Assembly: GCA_947034885.2 (NCBI GenBank)
Contig: OX344749.2
Span: forward strand, 8,757,501 to 8,821,500
Direction: 5' to 3'
DNA from: Thuidium tamariscinum
Lineage: Eukaryota > Streptophyta > Bryopsida > Hypnales > Thuidiaceae
Length of the DNA stretch: 64,000 bases
The notes beneath the pieces are model-generated. The model saw only the letters and a list, made by a program, of their open reading frames with translations, did no database searches and was not told the origin of the DNA. A program made the translations under genes and the position numbers. The first letter of the stretch is position 1. The number at the start of each line of letters is the position of its first letter. This document shows, one piece after another, positions 49,544 to 60,039 of the stretch.

Positions 49544-50136
49544 GTTCTTTGTTGTAGTTGTTCAATGTGTGATTATGAGCAAGAACAACATTTGCTTGGG
49601 CGTTTGGAGGTTAAAAATTTACCTAGAAAGCACTAGACTGAGTCTACAAGGTAGAAAATGAGTGAAAATCTTCACAGTTGTATCCTATTAGCCTTGAAGG
49701 CTATTATCTAGTTTATAATAATAATTGCCATTTTTGCAAACAAAGTTACTAGCCATTACAATACATCATGGCTAGGCATTCCTGGCTATATTATAGTTTT
49801 TTAGAAAAGAATCCCATGTGCATCTCTTGCATTTGTCTTCCATCTCTATTAGTGGTACAACAGACCACTTAACAAATGTCATCATGTTTTCTTTGATGAA
49901 GGAAGGAGGCACAAGTTGTGAAGAGATAGCCTCCAAACTTGTTTGCTTTGGGGTAGATGGTGTGACTATCTTTCAGGGATCCAGAACAGCTATAACAATC
50001 CAAATCTATAAAAAATGGGCACCCTTTGATCTTAGTGCTTCCCATACTAGCTAGTCACAAGATCAATTTGGTGGTTGAAACTTTGTCTAACTATAATTTG
50101 TTTATCTCTAGGTTAGAGGGTCTATTAGAAGAGATT

Positions 50137-50375
50137 TTGAGGCCTTCAAAAGACCACGAGTTCCCAAAGTGTAGAGACATAGAAACTGTTGTAGGATTGC
50201 AGAAACACAAGAATTTGACGTGGTTGAGACTGTGCCACGTCATTAATTTTTTTTTGATTTTTTTTTTAATTTCAAGACCATTTTTATTATAATTGTTGTC
50301 TTGACAATATGGAGCAATTTTGGAAACAAACCTAAAACAGCCCTTTAGAGGCTTCAAAGCCCCTCAAATGTTTTT
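50137..50375. mobile_element. MITE inserted in the hAT-like pseudogene, about 240 bp
   Basis: Approximate inverted ends 'agattttgaggccttcaaa' and 'ggcttcaaagcccctcaaat' surround a body with the GACGTGG ... CCACGTC box at about 50217-50241. The same box is in the element at 45926-46225. The transposase-like reading stops at the left end and resumes after the right end. The exact edges are uncertain by some 10-20 bp. Confidence 0.6.
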
Positions 50376-51481
50376 CGGTCCATATATTCTTCCTTTTGTT
50401 ACAACCTTAAATATTATACAAAGCTCTAGAAACTCACTAATCTCATAGAAACTCAGGGAAATAAGATGCTCAAGAATGTTGAGATGCGTTGGATTTCTAA
50501 AAAGAGTCTAATGGAAAGAATCATCAGGGGATATAAAACATTGTTTGTGAAAATGGATCTTGACATGGAAGGTGCCGTTGGTGAAAGAGCCAACTTTGCA
50601 ATTGGAACCAACTTCAAATTGCTTACTACTATTGAAGTTCTTCTATAACTAGCTTACTTTATTCCGACGGTCAAGATTGTGCATTGTTTGATTAAGTTGA
50701 TCTAAGCCAAGGACATCTTCATTTGTGATTTCATATAGTTTGTAAAATTATGCTAAGTTGAAGTGACCAAGATGTTTATGGACGCTTGCAATACTATGGA
50801 TTTCTCATTGTTTGCACAATAACTTTATCAACTTCAAGTGTTAGGACATATCTCTAGAGTAGAGGGATTTAACCCCTAAAGCCCTAGCCAATGTTTTTTG
50901 ACAACATCCATTTTTTGGGGCAAGCCGGTAGTTGGTGGAGAAAAGGGATTTGGTCACAAAACTTTTTGAAGATGAGTGTCCAAGGAGTATCTTACAGTAG
51001 CAAAAAAAAATTTAACATTTTAAATTGTAGAGAAAAAGTTATTTAGTAATAAAGTTGATTTGTTTGAATTGAAGGTAGTACGAGGCATTTCAATATACAC
51101 TACACCTAGAATTTACTTTTGTTCCCTAATAGTGGAGGGGAAAGGGATAGGATAGAGTTCAAAGAGGATTGCATGCTGGGTTTTCATTCTCCTACACCTA
51201 ATAGCCATTATATGTCAGCATTGAGAAATGTGCAAGTTTTCTCAAGGACCAAGGACAATGTTTGAAGGTCCTTCCTTGTCACAGGTGACCTACTTGTCGG
51301 AACGATGAAGTGACAAACAAAGCTGAAGTTCATCCTACAATATGTTTTGGTACTTAGTTTCTCAAATTCTTTGGGATGGACAAGGATTGCCTTCAATGTG
51401 TCAGGCTTCAACTGGCAATCCACGAAGTAGGACCCAACATTACATAGCTACCTTGAACACTGAAGTGCACACAGAAGGCTA

Positions 51482-52475
51482 CACTACTAGAAATGCATGA
51501 CCAAAACAACAGAAAATCAACTGATTTCTGTTGTTTGGGGCAGTGGAATGACCATTTTTTAGCTTTCTGTAAAAATCAACAGAATGGCGCCTACTTTCTG
51601 TTGATTTGGATAGTGTAATGACCAAATCAACAAGTTTTAGTTGAATTTGGAATCTTCTTGGCATTTTTTGGAATCTTTGGAATCTTTTCAGAATCTTCTT
51701 AGAATCTTCAAAAATCTAAGTGCAATGACTTTAAAAAAAAACTTAATCATGTAAAATTCAGTCCTTTTCAATTCAGCAGACTTTGGAGTCCATTCTCACA
51801 TAGTAGAATAAAAAATTCCAAAAAACTTTCAACTAAGAAAATTTGTATATTGAAGTTAAATTTCACCTCCAACAATCCTTTTGTGATTTTGATCCTCCAA
51901 TAAAAAGTTATGAACAAAAATCAGAGAGGGGTAGCTAGGAAAATTTATTTTCACATTTTCAAACATCCTCTCTGATTTTTGTTCATAACTTTCTATTGGA
52001 GGATCAAAATCACAAACGGATTGTTGGAGGTGAAAGTTAACTTCAATATACAACTTTTCTTAGTTGAAAGTTTTTCAAAACAATGTGTTTTACTATGCCT
52101 AAATGGTGCCTGAAGTCCGCTGATTATTACAAACACAAGAAAAAATATTGAACTTACTACTTAAAAAAAAATTCACAAACCCTTGGGACACCCAAATTTG
52201 TGCATGGTGTGTTGGTTAATACCTTGGACCTCAACCATGAGGTCCAAGGTTCAAACCTCCATGGAAGTGTGAACCTCCATGAAGGTTACTACGTGGCGGC
52301 CAGCCCAAAAATTTATTTTAAAAATTGAAAAAAAGAAAAAATTGACCTTGTCCTAAACAACAGAAAAAAAAATTTGTGTTGAAAAATGGCCAAAACAACG
52401 CGTTTGAAACAACAGACACAATCAACAGATTTGCGTTGCAATTCTGTTGTTTTGGTCATTGAATTTCTAGTAGTG
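51482..52475. mobile_element. CACTA-type non-autonomous element, 994 bp
   Basis: Starts CACTACTAGAAATGCATGAC and ends GTCATTGAATTTCTAGTAGTG (its near-complement), with CTA duplicated at 51479-51481 and 52476-52478. These are textbook CACTA ends and duplication size. An inner inverted repeat (about 51847-51935 against 51964-52060, with 'tcagagagg' towards the loop) makes a second hairpin. Subterminal 'caacaga'/'tctgttg' words recur near both ends, as transposase-binding repeats do in this superfamily. No transposase is encoded. Confidence 0.9.
52186..52312 (+). repeat. tRNA-like segment with a perfect 12-bp stem inside the CACTA element
   Basis: 'tggtgtgttggttaat' (about 52205-52220) resembles a pol III A box and 'ggttcaaacctcc' (52248-52260) a B box. 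Their spacing is tRNA-like. Between them, 52222-52249 folds into a 12-bp perfect stem with the 4-nt loop ACCA. It does not fold as a full tRNA cloverleaf that I can support, so it may be a SINE-head fragment captured by the transposon. Confidence 0.4.
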
Positions 52476-54489
52476 CTATGGCTCAATTTTGGCTTGTAGA
52501 AGTTCAGATTTTCACCAAACTTAGCAAAATTGATTTTTCATTGTAAAATATGTGCATGTGAAAATTTGCGCTGATCAAATTTCCAATCGGAATTGAATTC
52601 ACTGAGCATAAGAAACATGGCAAAACAGCTAGTGTATAATACTTCTCTAATACCTAGGCTTGAAATCATGTTGTTTTCATCATGTTCAACACTTCCTATG
52701 AGTTCAAATTTTTAATTTATATTGCTAATTTAGATGAGCACCCTATTCAAAAGAGTAACCATGAAGTTCGAATTCCGAACATGTGCAATTTTCCTCTCGA
52801 AGTACAGCTGCCCGAGTTTTTCATAGTGGAAAAAAAACAAAAAGCCAACTTTGAAGCATTAGATCTTCTAGATTGAAGGAATTTACGGGTGAAAGTTGAT
52901 AGGTGCCATAGTAATGAAGAGATGTTCAAGATCTAATGGCTGGAATGCTGAAATCACTTATCGATTCTCACTTATTTTTAGCTTTCTATGAACACCCTAC
53001 TTTTCACTACTTCCTACAAAAATGCTCCCAAATCCTTTAGGGGTCAATAGGGGTTTCCATCTTGTTTTCAATTTTAAGGTGACTTCAATGTTTGCTCAAT
53101 ATTATGACAAGTAGACAAGCCATAAGATATTTGTCTCTCAACAAGAATTCAACTGGATTCAAAATTATATGGAATGGCAATTTGCAAGTACATCTTTTTT
53201 TATGCTTTCTTTGATTTAAAATGTATTTTCAATTGGTCTTTTTTGCCTTTGTTCTTGGTGCATTTCATTGTAGTTGATTTTGATTTTTCATTTCACATTT
53301 TTTGTGTTTGAATTTCTTTGTTTGAATGTCATTTTGTATTTTATTTTTCTTAGAACTAGTTTACAAATCTTTTGCTTTGAACTTTGAGCTAGTATATGCT
53401 TTGAAGTGTATAGGAGCTGGGCCAAAATGTATTCTATTGTTAAGGGAGTTGAATTGTCCCTTCTCTTATTTTCTCTATCCTTGTAATGCTATGCTTTTGT
53501 CTGCAACTTGCAATAGAGGTGGATAGTATTTAATTGCAATTTTTTTTGCTTCAATGTTTTGTAAATTTTTGTTCATGTATTGTGTGCTTCACTTGTTTGT
53601 AGATGTAGAAATTGTCCAATCATTGTTTGACAAGTTGGACAGGCATTTTCCATAGCAAGAGCTATTGGATGCATTTGGTACCATATACCCTTAACACTAG
53701 AAGCTGGATAGTGTTGATGAAAGCTTCCTCAATACTTATTAGTGCTACAAAGATTTTATTGCCATGCCAAATCTATGAATGCAAGTGTGACTTGGGATGA
53801 TGTAGGAAAGCCATATACTATTGCTGAGATGCTTTCAACAATAAACTTAGACAACTCATTGGTTTTTTATAGTAACAATGCAAGCCAATGTTGAAGCTGC
53901 TTATTCACTACCATTTCATATGAATCTTATCATCAAGCTCTATCATAGCTTGAGCTAGTTGTGGCACTTGAAAAAGTTGATATCCAATCCAAATACTTTA
54001 AAATAGCTAAAATGGGCTATTGCATGGTTTTGGAATCACTTGAAGATGAAAAATATTTCTTAACCTTCGATTTTTTAAAGTCTTGCCAATACAATGGATT
54101 GGAAAGCACTTGCTTCTTGTTGTCTACATGTTTGGACAAAAATACTACACATTGGACAATTTTCCTTACAAAGAGGCCATCGATTCTTGGAATATTATTG
54201 TTAAAGTGGACTATCATTAGGATATTTAATCTTTAGCCGCTTCTTTTAGTATCCTCCCCTTGACATGCTTTTTCTTAGTTTTCATGCTCAAATTATGCAT
54301 ACTTTGGGCTCATGATCTCAAATTCTCCTTAACATTGAAGATTTAGGATTAATGTTTGTGTTGCCACCAACATCTATGGGGATTGCAAAAAAACAATCCA
54401 ATAAGCATAGGTACATGCCTTCTTCACTGAATACTTAGAAGATGTTTTGGAATCACTAATTAGAATTGTTCCAATAATGTAGTAAGAAC

Positions 54490-54786
54490 CAGGGTTTTTT
54501 TTTCTGGCGATTTGGTGCAAAATTGCACCAAATTTTTTGGCTTGGTACCAAGCCTATAGAAAAAAACAGTAAAATTTTGGATGAAATCGCCAATAAATTT
54601 CAATTTTTTTTAAAACAGTGGATGAAATCGCCAAATAATGGATGAAAATACAATGATACATATGTATTATATGCTAATATGATATTTTCTATACAATGTA
54701 TAGATGAATGTTGAGATTTGGAGCTCCACAATAAAATGAAATATCGCCACTTTGGCAGTTCACAAGAAATGAAAAAAACAAACCTG
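54490..54786. mobile_element. hAT-type MITE, 297 bp
   Basis: Starts CAGGGTTTTTTTTTCTGG and ends AAAAAAACAAACCTG, flanked by the perfect 8-bp duplication GTAAGAAC (54482-54489 and 54787-54794). An 8-bp duplication with CAGGG-type ends defines the hAT superfamily. It lies 250 bp past the hAT-like pseudogene. No coding capacity. Confidence 0.85.
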
Positions 54787-54794
54787 GTAAGAAC

Positions 54795-56842
54795 TCTTCT
54801 ACATTGTTGTATGACATTCAAGTGTGGAAATGCTTGTACATCATTATTTTGCAATTGCAAAGAATATCATAAGTAATTTCAACACAAAGATTTCTATAAA
54901 TAGAGGCAATACATTTCTATGTTGTCCTAATTGCCTAATAAAATTTGATACCAAATTTGCATGCACAAATTTGAATGTAATGGATGGACATGAAATAGGG
55001 CACACTTTATTTGACTTTAAAAAAAGAAAAAGTAAAGATACTTGTACCAATACACTATATTGGTACACTAGTTGCTAAGTTTCAAGTTTTCAATGAACAT
55101 TAATTAGTGAATGTTTAGAGTAACATCATTGCAACTAATTGTGACTTTTTCTTAATACCTCCATATGAATTTTTGCCTAATTTTGAGTGCTTTGAAAATT
55201 CATGCTTTATTCATATGGTGTTGTCCACAATGCATTCTAAATCTAGGAGATTATTTTGATTTTCAATCAGGTTTGAAAGAATCTCTTGAATTCTAATTTA
55301 GATGATTTTAGGTGTTGTTATCTTACTATAGAAGACAAGAAAGTCAAGGGCAAGCATGTAGACAAAATATGATATTGACAAAGTTTTCAAGAAGAATGGT
55401 GAATAAGGGAAATAAAGAAGAGTAGGCAAAATAAAATACTGATAGAATTTATCCAAGAAAATTAAGTATATTAAATAAGGAAGTGGTGTAAGAGAATGTT
55501 CAAGGAGCTTAAAAGAACTACACAAGATAATGTATTTCATAAAGAGTAAGAAATAAATTTAGCTAAAGACTATAAGACTTGTGTTGATAAAATTGAAGTT
55601 TTGCTAATCTTGCCTTTAATATGTACAATCACTACGAGTTGAAGTTTCTTCAAAGAAAACTAGTAGTCTTTAGGAAGTACTTAGAAATCACAAGGTTTAC
55701 TAGTTGACTTCAAGAAGTCGCATATCTACTTTAGTTAGAAGAGCCACTTGAAGGTTTCATGTAGTCTAACGAATAATTATAGAAATCCCCTGAGACACTA
55801 GAACATACCTAGTCTTTGAAGAAAATTTGACTTAAAGAAAAGCCATTTGAAGGTTCAAATAGACAAACAAAATATTATAGGAGGCTTTTAAGATATTAGG
55901 AAGATATAAGTAATTTTTCAAAAAAAACTTGACTTCTAATAGCTCCTATAGAGGTAAGAAAAGTTATCTAAGGTAATAGAAGGTGTATATTTGTAACATC
56001 TAGTGGTATTGTGGTAGATACAACAACATGGCCCTTTGTGAAGCATTAAACTTGATGTCTCTTTAAAGAGTTCAAAGAACTTTTTCATATTCTCTTTGAT
56101 TGAATATTCTCTTTGATTGAATATTCTCTTTAAAACTATGAAGTTTTTGGCACGCATATATTATAGTGTAAAACATCATGCTGTGAACCAAAAATCCATG
56201 TCAATCTACACTCAACTAACTGTAGTTATAGTCCCAATGTTCAAAATACAATAAAATTGTTAAATTTTACAAATTTTACAAAATTTCAAAATGAAGTAGA
56301 AATTATACCAAATAGCCTTGATAAGTTAGTTGAATTTAAGTTTAAAAAAATCATTTTCATACCTATAATATAGATAAGACCAAGAAGATAGGAATTGCCT
56401 AAATACAATAGAAAATCGTTCTTTGTGATTCATTTCTTTTGCATCTTTGTTTATAAAAAAAGTTGACAACACCTCAATAAACTTCCACCATTGTGTGCTA
56501 AGAACAAATTCAAAAAATTCTTTGAAATTTTTTTGGAGGATTGTAGTTTTTCATCTTCTATTGGTCATTCAAAGCCATTCAAAATCTTTCATAATATTGT
56601 GTAATGCCTCCATAGCTTCTCCAACCTAAAGGTATAACTTTAAGAAGATACCTCACCTTGCTCTAACTTTGGTTCAATTCGAATAGCCTAGATTGGCTTC
56701 TTATATTATTCTATAGTTTTGTTAAAGAGACTTTCAATTGCAACGCTAGAAGAGTTCTTAGTTTTGAGGGGAAAAGCCAAGAGAGGACCCAACATTGCTT
56801 GATAATGTGAAGTTTAGAAGGCACTTTGAGGGACTTTAAGGG
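54795..56842. other. AT-rich gene-free stretch, 2 kb
   Basis: Short frames (54824-55078, 55936-56157 and others) are not recognisable. A short tandem repeat of 'attctctttgattgaat' lies at about 56089-56130. Nothing else could be identified. Confidence 0.4.
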
Positions 56843-57060
56843 TTAACCCTATAATGCCATTGTGGACACTAAGTGTTTGATGGATGACAAAGAATTCTTG
56901 CAATAAAGATAGAATTGCAATTGTTCATCCTTAGTATTTTGTGTAGAAAGGAGAGGTCACGAACGATAGTTTGATCTCCAATGAATACTTTTGGATTTTT
57001 AATAGTAGACAATTAGCACGGGTTCAAAAAGCATAATTTTCACAGAGACCAACCCTCTTC
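56843..57060. mobile_element. TTAA-type short element E7, right end lost
   Basis: Begins TTAA-CCCTATAATGCC and is closely similar to E6 (14659-14886) over about 200 bp. The right end with its TTAA is not present; similarity fades near 57060, just before a Stowaway fragment. Confidence 0.55.
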
Positions 57061-57099
57061 CCAAATTCTTCCTATAAAGACTATAAATCAGCCTAATAA

Positions 57100-57126
57100 G
57101 GAAGCTTGTAGTGGGACAGAGGGAGT
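57100..57126. mobile_element. Stowaway-like MITE end fragment
   Basis: 'ggaagcttgtagtgggacag' followed by AGGGAGTA matches the right end of the Stowaway MITE at 27319-27415. Only this end is present. It sits about 155 bp upstream of the HAD gene's start codon, in its probable promoter or 5' leader. Confidence 0.6.
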
Positions 57127-57282
57127 AAAATACATGTCATGAGTTGGAAATCGTACAGTACAAACCGAAACCCTAAAATTCAGCCATTCCATGCCTGGAG
57201 CTCCTCTGTGGACTCTGATCTCCGTGATCAGCCCAACTGCGGTAGCAAGGGAGTTCTGCAATACCCACATCTGCAATTGTGC

Positions 57283-59747
57283 ATGGGGTCTCTCATGGCT
57301 GCGGCAGCATCTCATGTCTGCATTTCACTAACATCCGCTTCCTTTTCTGTCTCCCCAACGCATCTCTCAAATCCAGCCCTTGTGCAATTTCCATCACCCA
57401 AAACATTCTGCAAGGTGGTGGGTTACAAGGAACAAGGGAGGCGACTTGTAAGGGACAGAGAATTGCTAGCTCACTCTGTAGCTCCAAAAATAATGGACGG
57501 CGTAAATGTACAAGGAGAGATGGAGGAGAAGAGAGAGAAAAGGAACCATTATGTGAAGGCTGTGTTGTTTGATTTCGATGACACTCTGGTGCTCTCTCAC
57601 GCTATTGATAAAGCTGCTCAGAAAGCTGCTCGGGTGAGTTCATTTGTATCAAATTTCGTTGGGACGGAGCAATTCAACGTTCTTGAGGATTGATGGGTTT
57701 TGTGAATTGATCGCAGGTTTTGGCGGAGCGCCATGTTCCACACATTGATGGAGAAGAGATGGTGAAGATTTTCGAAGAGAAATTCGATGCTTCTCCGTGG
57801 GATCAAACGCACCAGGTTTGTGGTTCTTCCGTCACCTTCTCATCACTGATTAGTGGGCGTTGATGGAGGTTAGCTCTGAAGGAAAAATGCTATGGTGGTA
57901 TGTTCAATTGTTACAAGTGATGCGTTAATGGAGATGTATGCCTTTCAGAGTTGCAGTTTCTTCCATGAACTTGAGCTGTCCCTGTTTTTTCTAGCCATGA
58001 AAATTTGGCCTTCGCTGGGTTTCCGAACCTGACGCTACGAGGGGCAACATCTCTTAAGATTTCAAGACTAGTGAATGTGCTTTCTGTAAGTTTCTGATTT
58101 AGATATTTTAGGGTAGTATGGGACTGCCCAGATGGGGTTCTCTGAAACCGACTTTGGTGTTTGCTGCGGGATGTCGGGCTTTTTTGGTGCTGAATTTGAG
58201 AAAGTGATTTCCTACAGGTGGATGTCTCGGAGTGGAGAGCACGGATCTGGAATGAAGCTCTTCAAAGCCAAGGTGTTGATGATATGGCTCTTGCTAGGGT
58301 AAGGTTTTGGCTTGTTAGTTGGTTAGTACGGATACTTACATCTCTCTCTCTCCAATGGGGGTGAGGACGACAGGCGATACTGTTTGCGTAACTTTAAGCT
58401 ATAAAAATAAATCTGAATGAGTTTAATTTTGGGAGATAAGTACACAGCTGTGGAGGGATACTTTTTGAGTACAAGAGTCAACCCTTGGGGATCAAATGTT
58501 AATAACTATATATGAATTTCTTACACAATTTCAAGGTGGAGGTTTTAGATAACTAAAAGTCACAATAGGCAAGCCCATATCCATTCGAGGATCAGTGGCC
58601 GTAGACATTTAGTCAAGTCACTGGTTACTCCACTTACTTATTGAGGTCTTACAGGTCTTGCAAAACACGTGGGAGAAAGAGAGAATGTCGTCCTTTCAAT
58701 GGGCACCAGGAGTTGAAGCGGTATAGCATTCTCTCGGCCTTCCTTTATCAGGCAAGCCCTGGTGGTCTCGATAGATCTTTTCTGAGCACAGTTATTGATT
58801 TTAGCGTTCTAGCGCTGTTACAGTTGCATACGAAAGGATATTGCCTCGAGAAAATTGTTCAAAGTTTTGTAATTAAAGTGGATGCTTACTAACGAATCTC
58901 TTGTTGTTTCACGCTTTTAGAAAGGGTGATTGGTCTTAATCACGTGAACTCTTTTAGGACGTGCACCTGAACATAGAAACTGTTTTTTGAAATCCATTTT
59001 ATTTTCTGGTCGCAGATGGTGCAGCGCTTCCATAAATTAGGCATCAAAGTGGGCATCATTACTAACGGACACTTCCTTGTGAGATTATCGCCGCGTTCCA
59101 ACGTCTTCCAATTCTCTGTCTACTAGTACAGCTTGTAATCTGTTTTTGATTTTCCGGGACGCTGAGTGCTTTTTTGTTTACCGTGCAGGTCCAAAGGAAT
59201 AAATTGAAAGCATGCAAGGCTGATCTACTTTTTGATACGATTCTTGTTGGCGGAGGTAATCTAGTGCCTCTTTTGAGAATATATATGTCTCTCATATGTC
59301 GTCTATAGTAGGCACATGAATGCTTCCTGTTTTAATTGTGAGAACTCTTGACATTGCAGAGGAGCCAAATCAGAAGCCACATAAAAGCATATTTTTGAAG
59401 GCTTGCAGACTTGCGGGATGTGACCCTGAAGAGACTATAATGGTTGGTGACAACCTGATGACTGACATACAGGTACTCTCAAGTTACCTTCGGTTTTTCA
59501 TGTAATTTCCAATATTTTCACTTGGAATCCCCTGACATAGTTGCATTCATTCTGTGAATTAGTTTCAATTTTCCTGGATTTGATTTCGCAGGGCGCTCAA
59601 AATGCGGGCTTTTTGGCCACTGTCTGGGTCAATTTGCATAACCTGGAGAATCTACCGGCTGGAGGTGCAACACCGGATCATGTCATCTCAAACATTCTGG
59701 AGCTTCCTGGGCTTCTGGAAACATTAGAAGTGGACTTGGCACAGTAG
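57283..59747 (+). CDS. HAD-family phosphatase, N-acylneuraminate-9-phosphatase-like, 331 aa
   Basis: Haloacid dehalogenase superfamily hydrolase. Eight exons: 57283-57633, 57717-57815, 58218-58298, 58655-58720, 59016-59078, 59189-59255, 59360-59472 and 59592-59747; all GT-AG, phases close. Motif I is FDFDDTLV (D97 nucleophile, D99 acid/base), motif II IITNG (T215), motif III K248 in NQKPHKS and motif IV VGDNLMTD (D273, D278). A cap region lies between motifs I and II. The C-terminal half (LVGGEEPNQKP, NAGFLATVWVN, ILELPGLLETL) resembles animal NANP more than general HAD enzymes. Plants are not known to make sialic acid, so the substrate is unknown. Residues 1-60 look like a plastid transit peptide. 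The frame is open upstream to an ATG at 57139, but the 57283 ATG starts the leader-like sequence and is preferred. An AATAAA lies at 59790. Confidence 0.88.
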
Positions 59748-60039
59748 TTTTCGTAGAGATTAATGGATTCATCATTCAATTGCATCCGAAATAAACCAGA
59801 CTCTAGTGTTTGTGAATCCTAATAAGAATGTGAGCCGAGATTTACAAGCAGGCCTAGGACGAGACGAGTCCTTATATTCTGTATTGGTAATGAACCAAAT
59901 ATTCCTTGCGAATATTTTCACTCCCTCTTTTTCATTGCCAGTTTGGAATAAGAGGGACTCGTGTTTGTAGTTTGAGTATTTGGCTGATGTCCCATAATTT
60001 TGGGTGGATCAGAGCTTGACCCAGCGCTTGAAGTAGTCC

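Larger units (their letters stand above)
50869..53047. mobile_element. TTAA-flanked element E5 carrying a CACTA MITE
   Basis: Starts TTAA-CCCCTAAAGCCC and ends AATCCTTTAGGGG-TCAA, the right TTAA having changed by one base. The ends fit those of E1 and E2. Without the 994-bp CACTA MITE at 51482-52475 it is about 1.2 kb. It splits the hAT-like pseudogene between its block 2 and block 3. Short open frames inside are not recognisable. Confidence 0.6.
49800..54240 (+). pseudogene. hAT-family transposase-like pseudogene (DUF4371/ZNF862-like), with insertions
   Basis: Separate blocks match consecutive parts of hAT-derived plant proteins with a DUF4371/RNase H-like region and a hAT C-terminal dimerisation region. 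Block 1, about 49830-50130, has SKLVCFGVDGVTIFQGSRTA, then HKINLVVETLSN in a shifted frame. Block 2, about 50425-50860, has NKMLKNVEMRWIS, YKTLFVKMDLD and later HCLIKL. Block 3, about 53600-54235, has ELLDAFGTIYP, MVLESLEDEKYF and YYTLDNFPYKEAIDSW. The frame changes between and within blocks (for example near 54090) and there are in-frame stops, so it is inactive. Block 1 and block 2 are separated by the MITE at 50137-50375; block 2 and block 3 by the TTAA element E5. It may be an old transposon or a dead host gene derived from one; no terminal repeats were found. Confidence 0.8.

Noticed and set aside
52202-52262. A functional tRNA gene
   Set aside because: Boxes are present but acceptor and anticodon stems of a normal cloverleaf cannot be formed; the centre is a single 12-bp stem.
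57139-57282. In-frame N-terminal extension of the HAD gene by 48 codons
   Set aside because: The added residues are not leader-like and begin only 13 bp after a Stowaway MITE fragment. The next ATG at 57283 starts an Ala/Ser-rich sequence typical of plastid leaders. It remains possible but is less likely.
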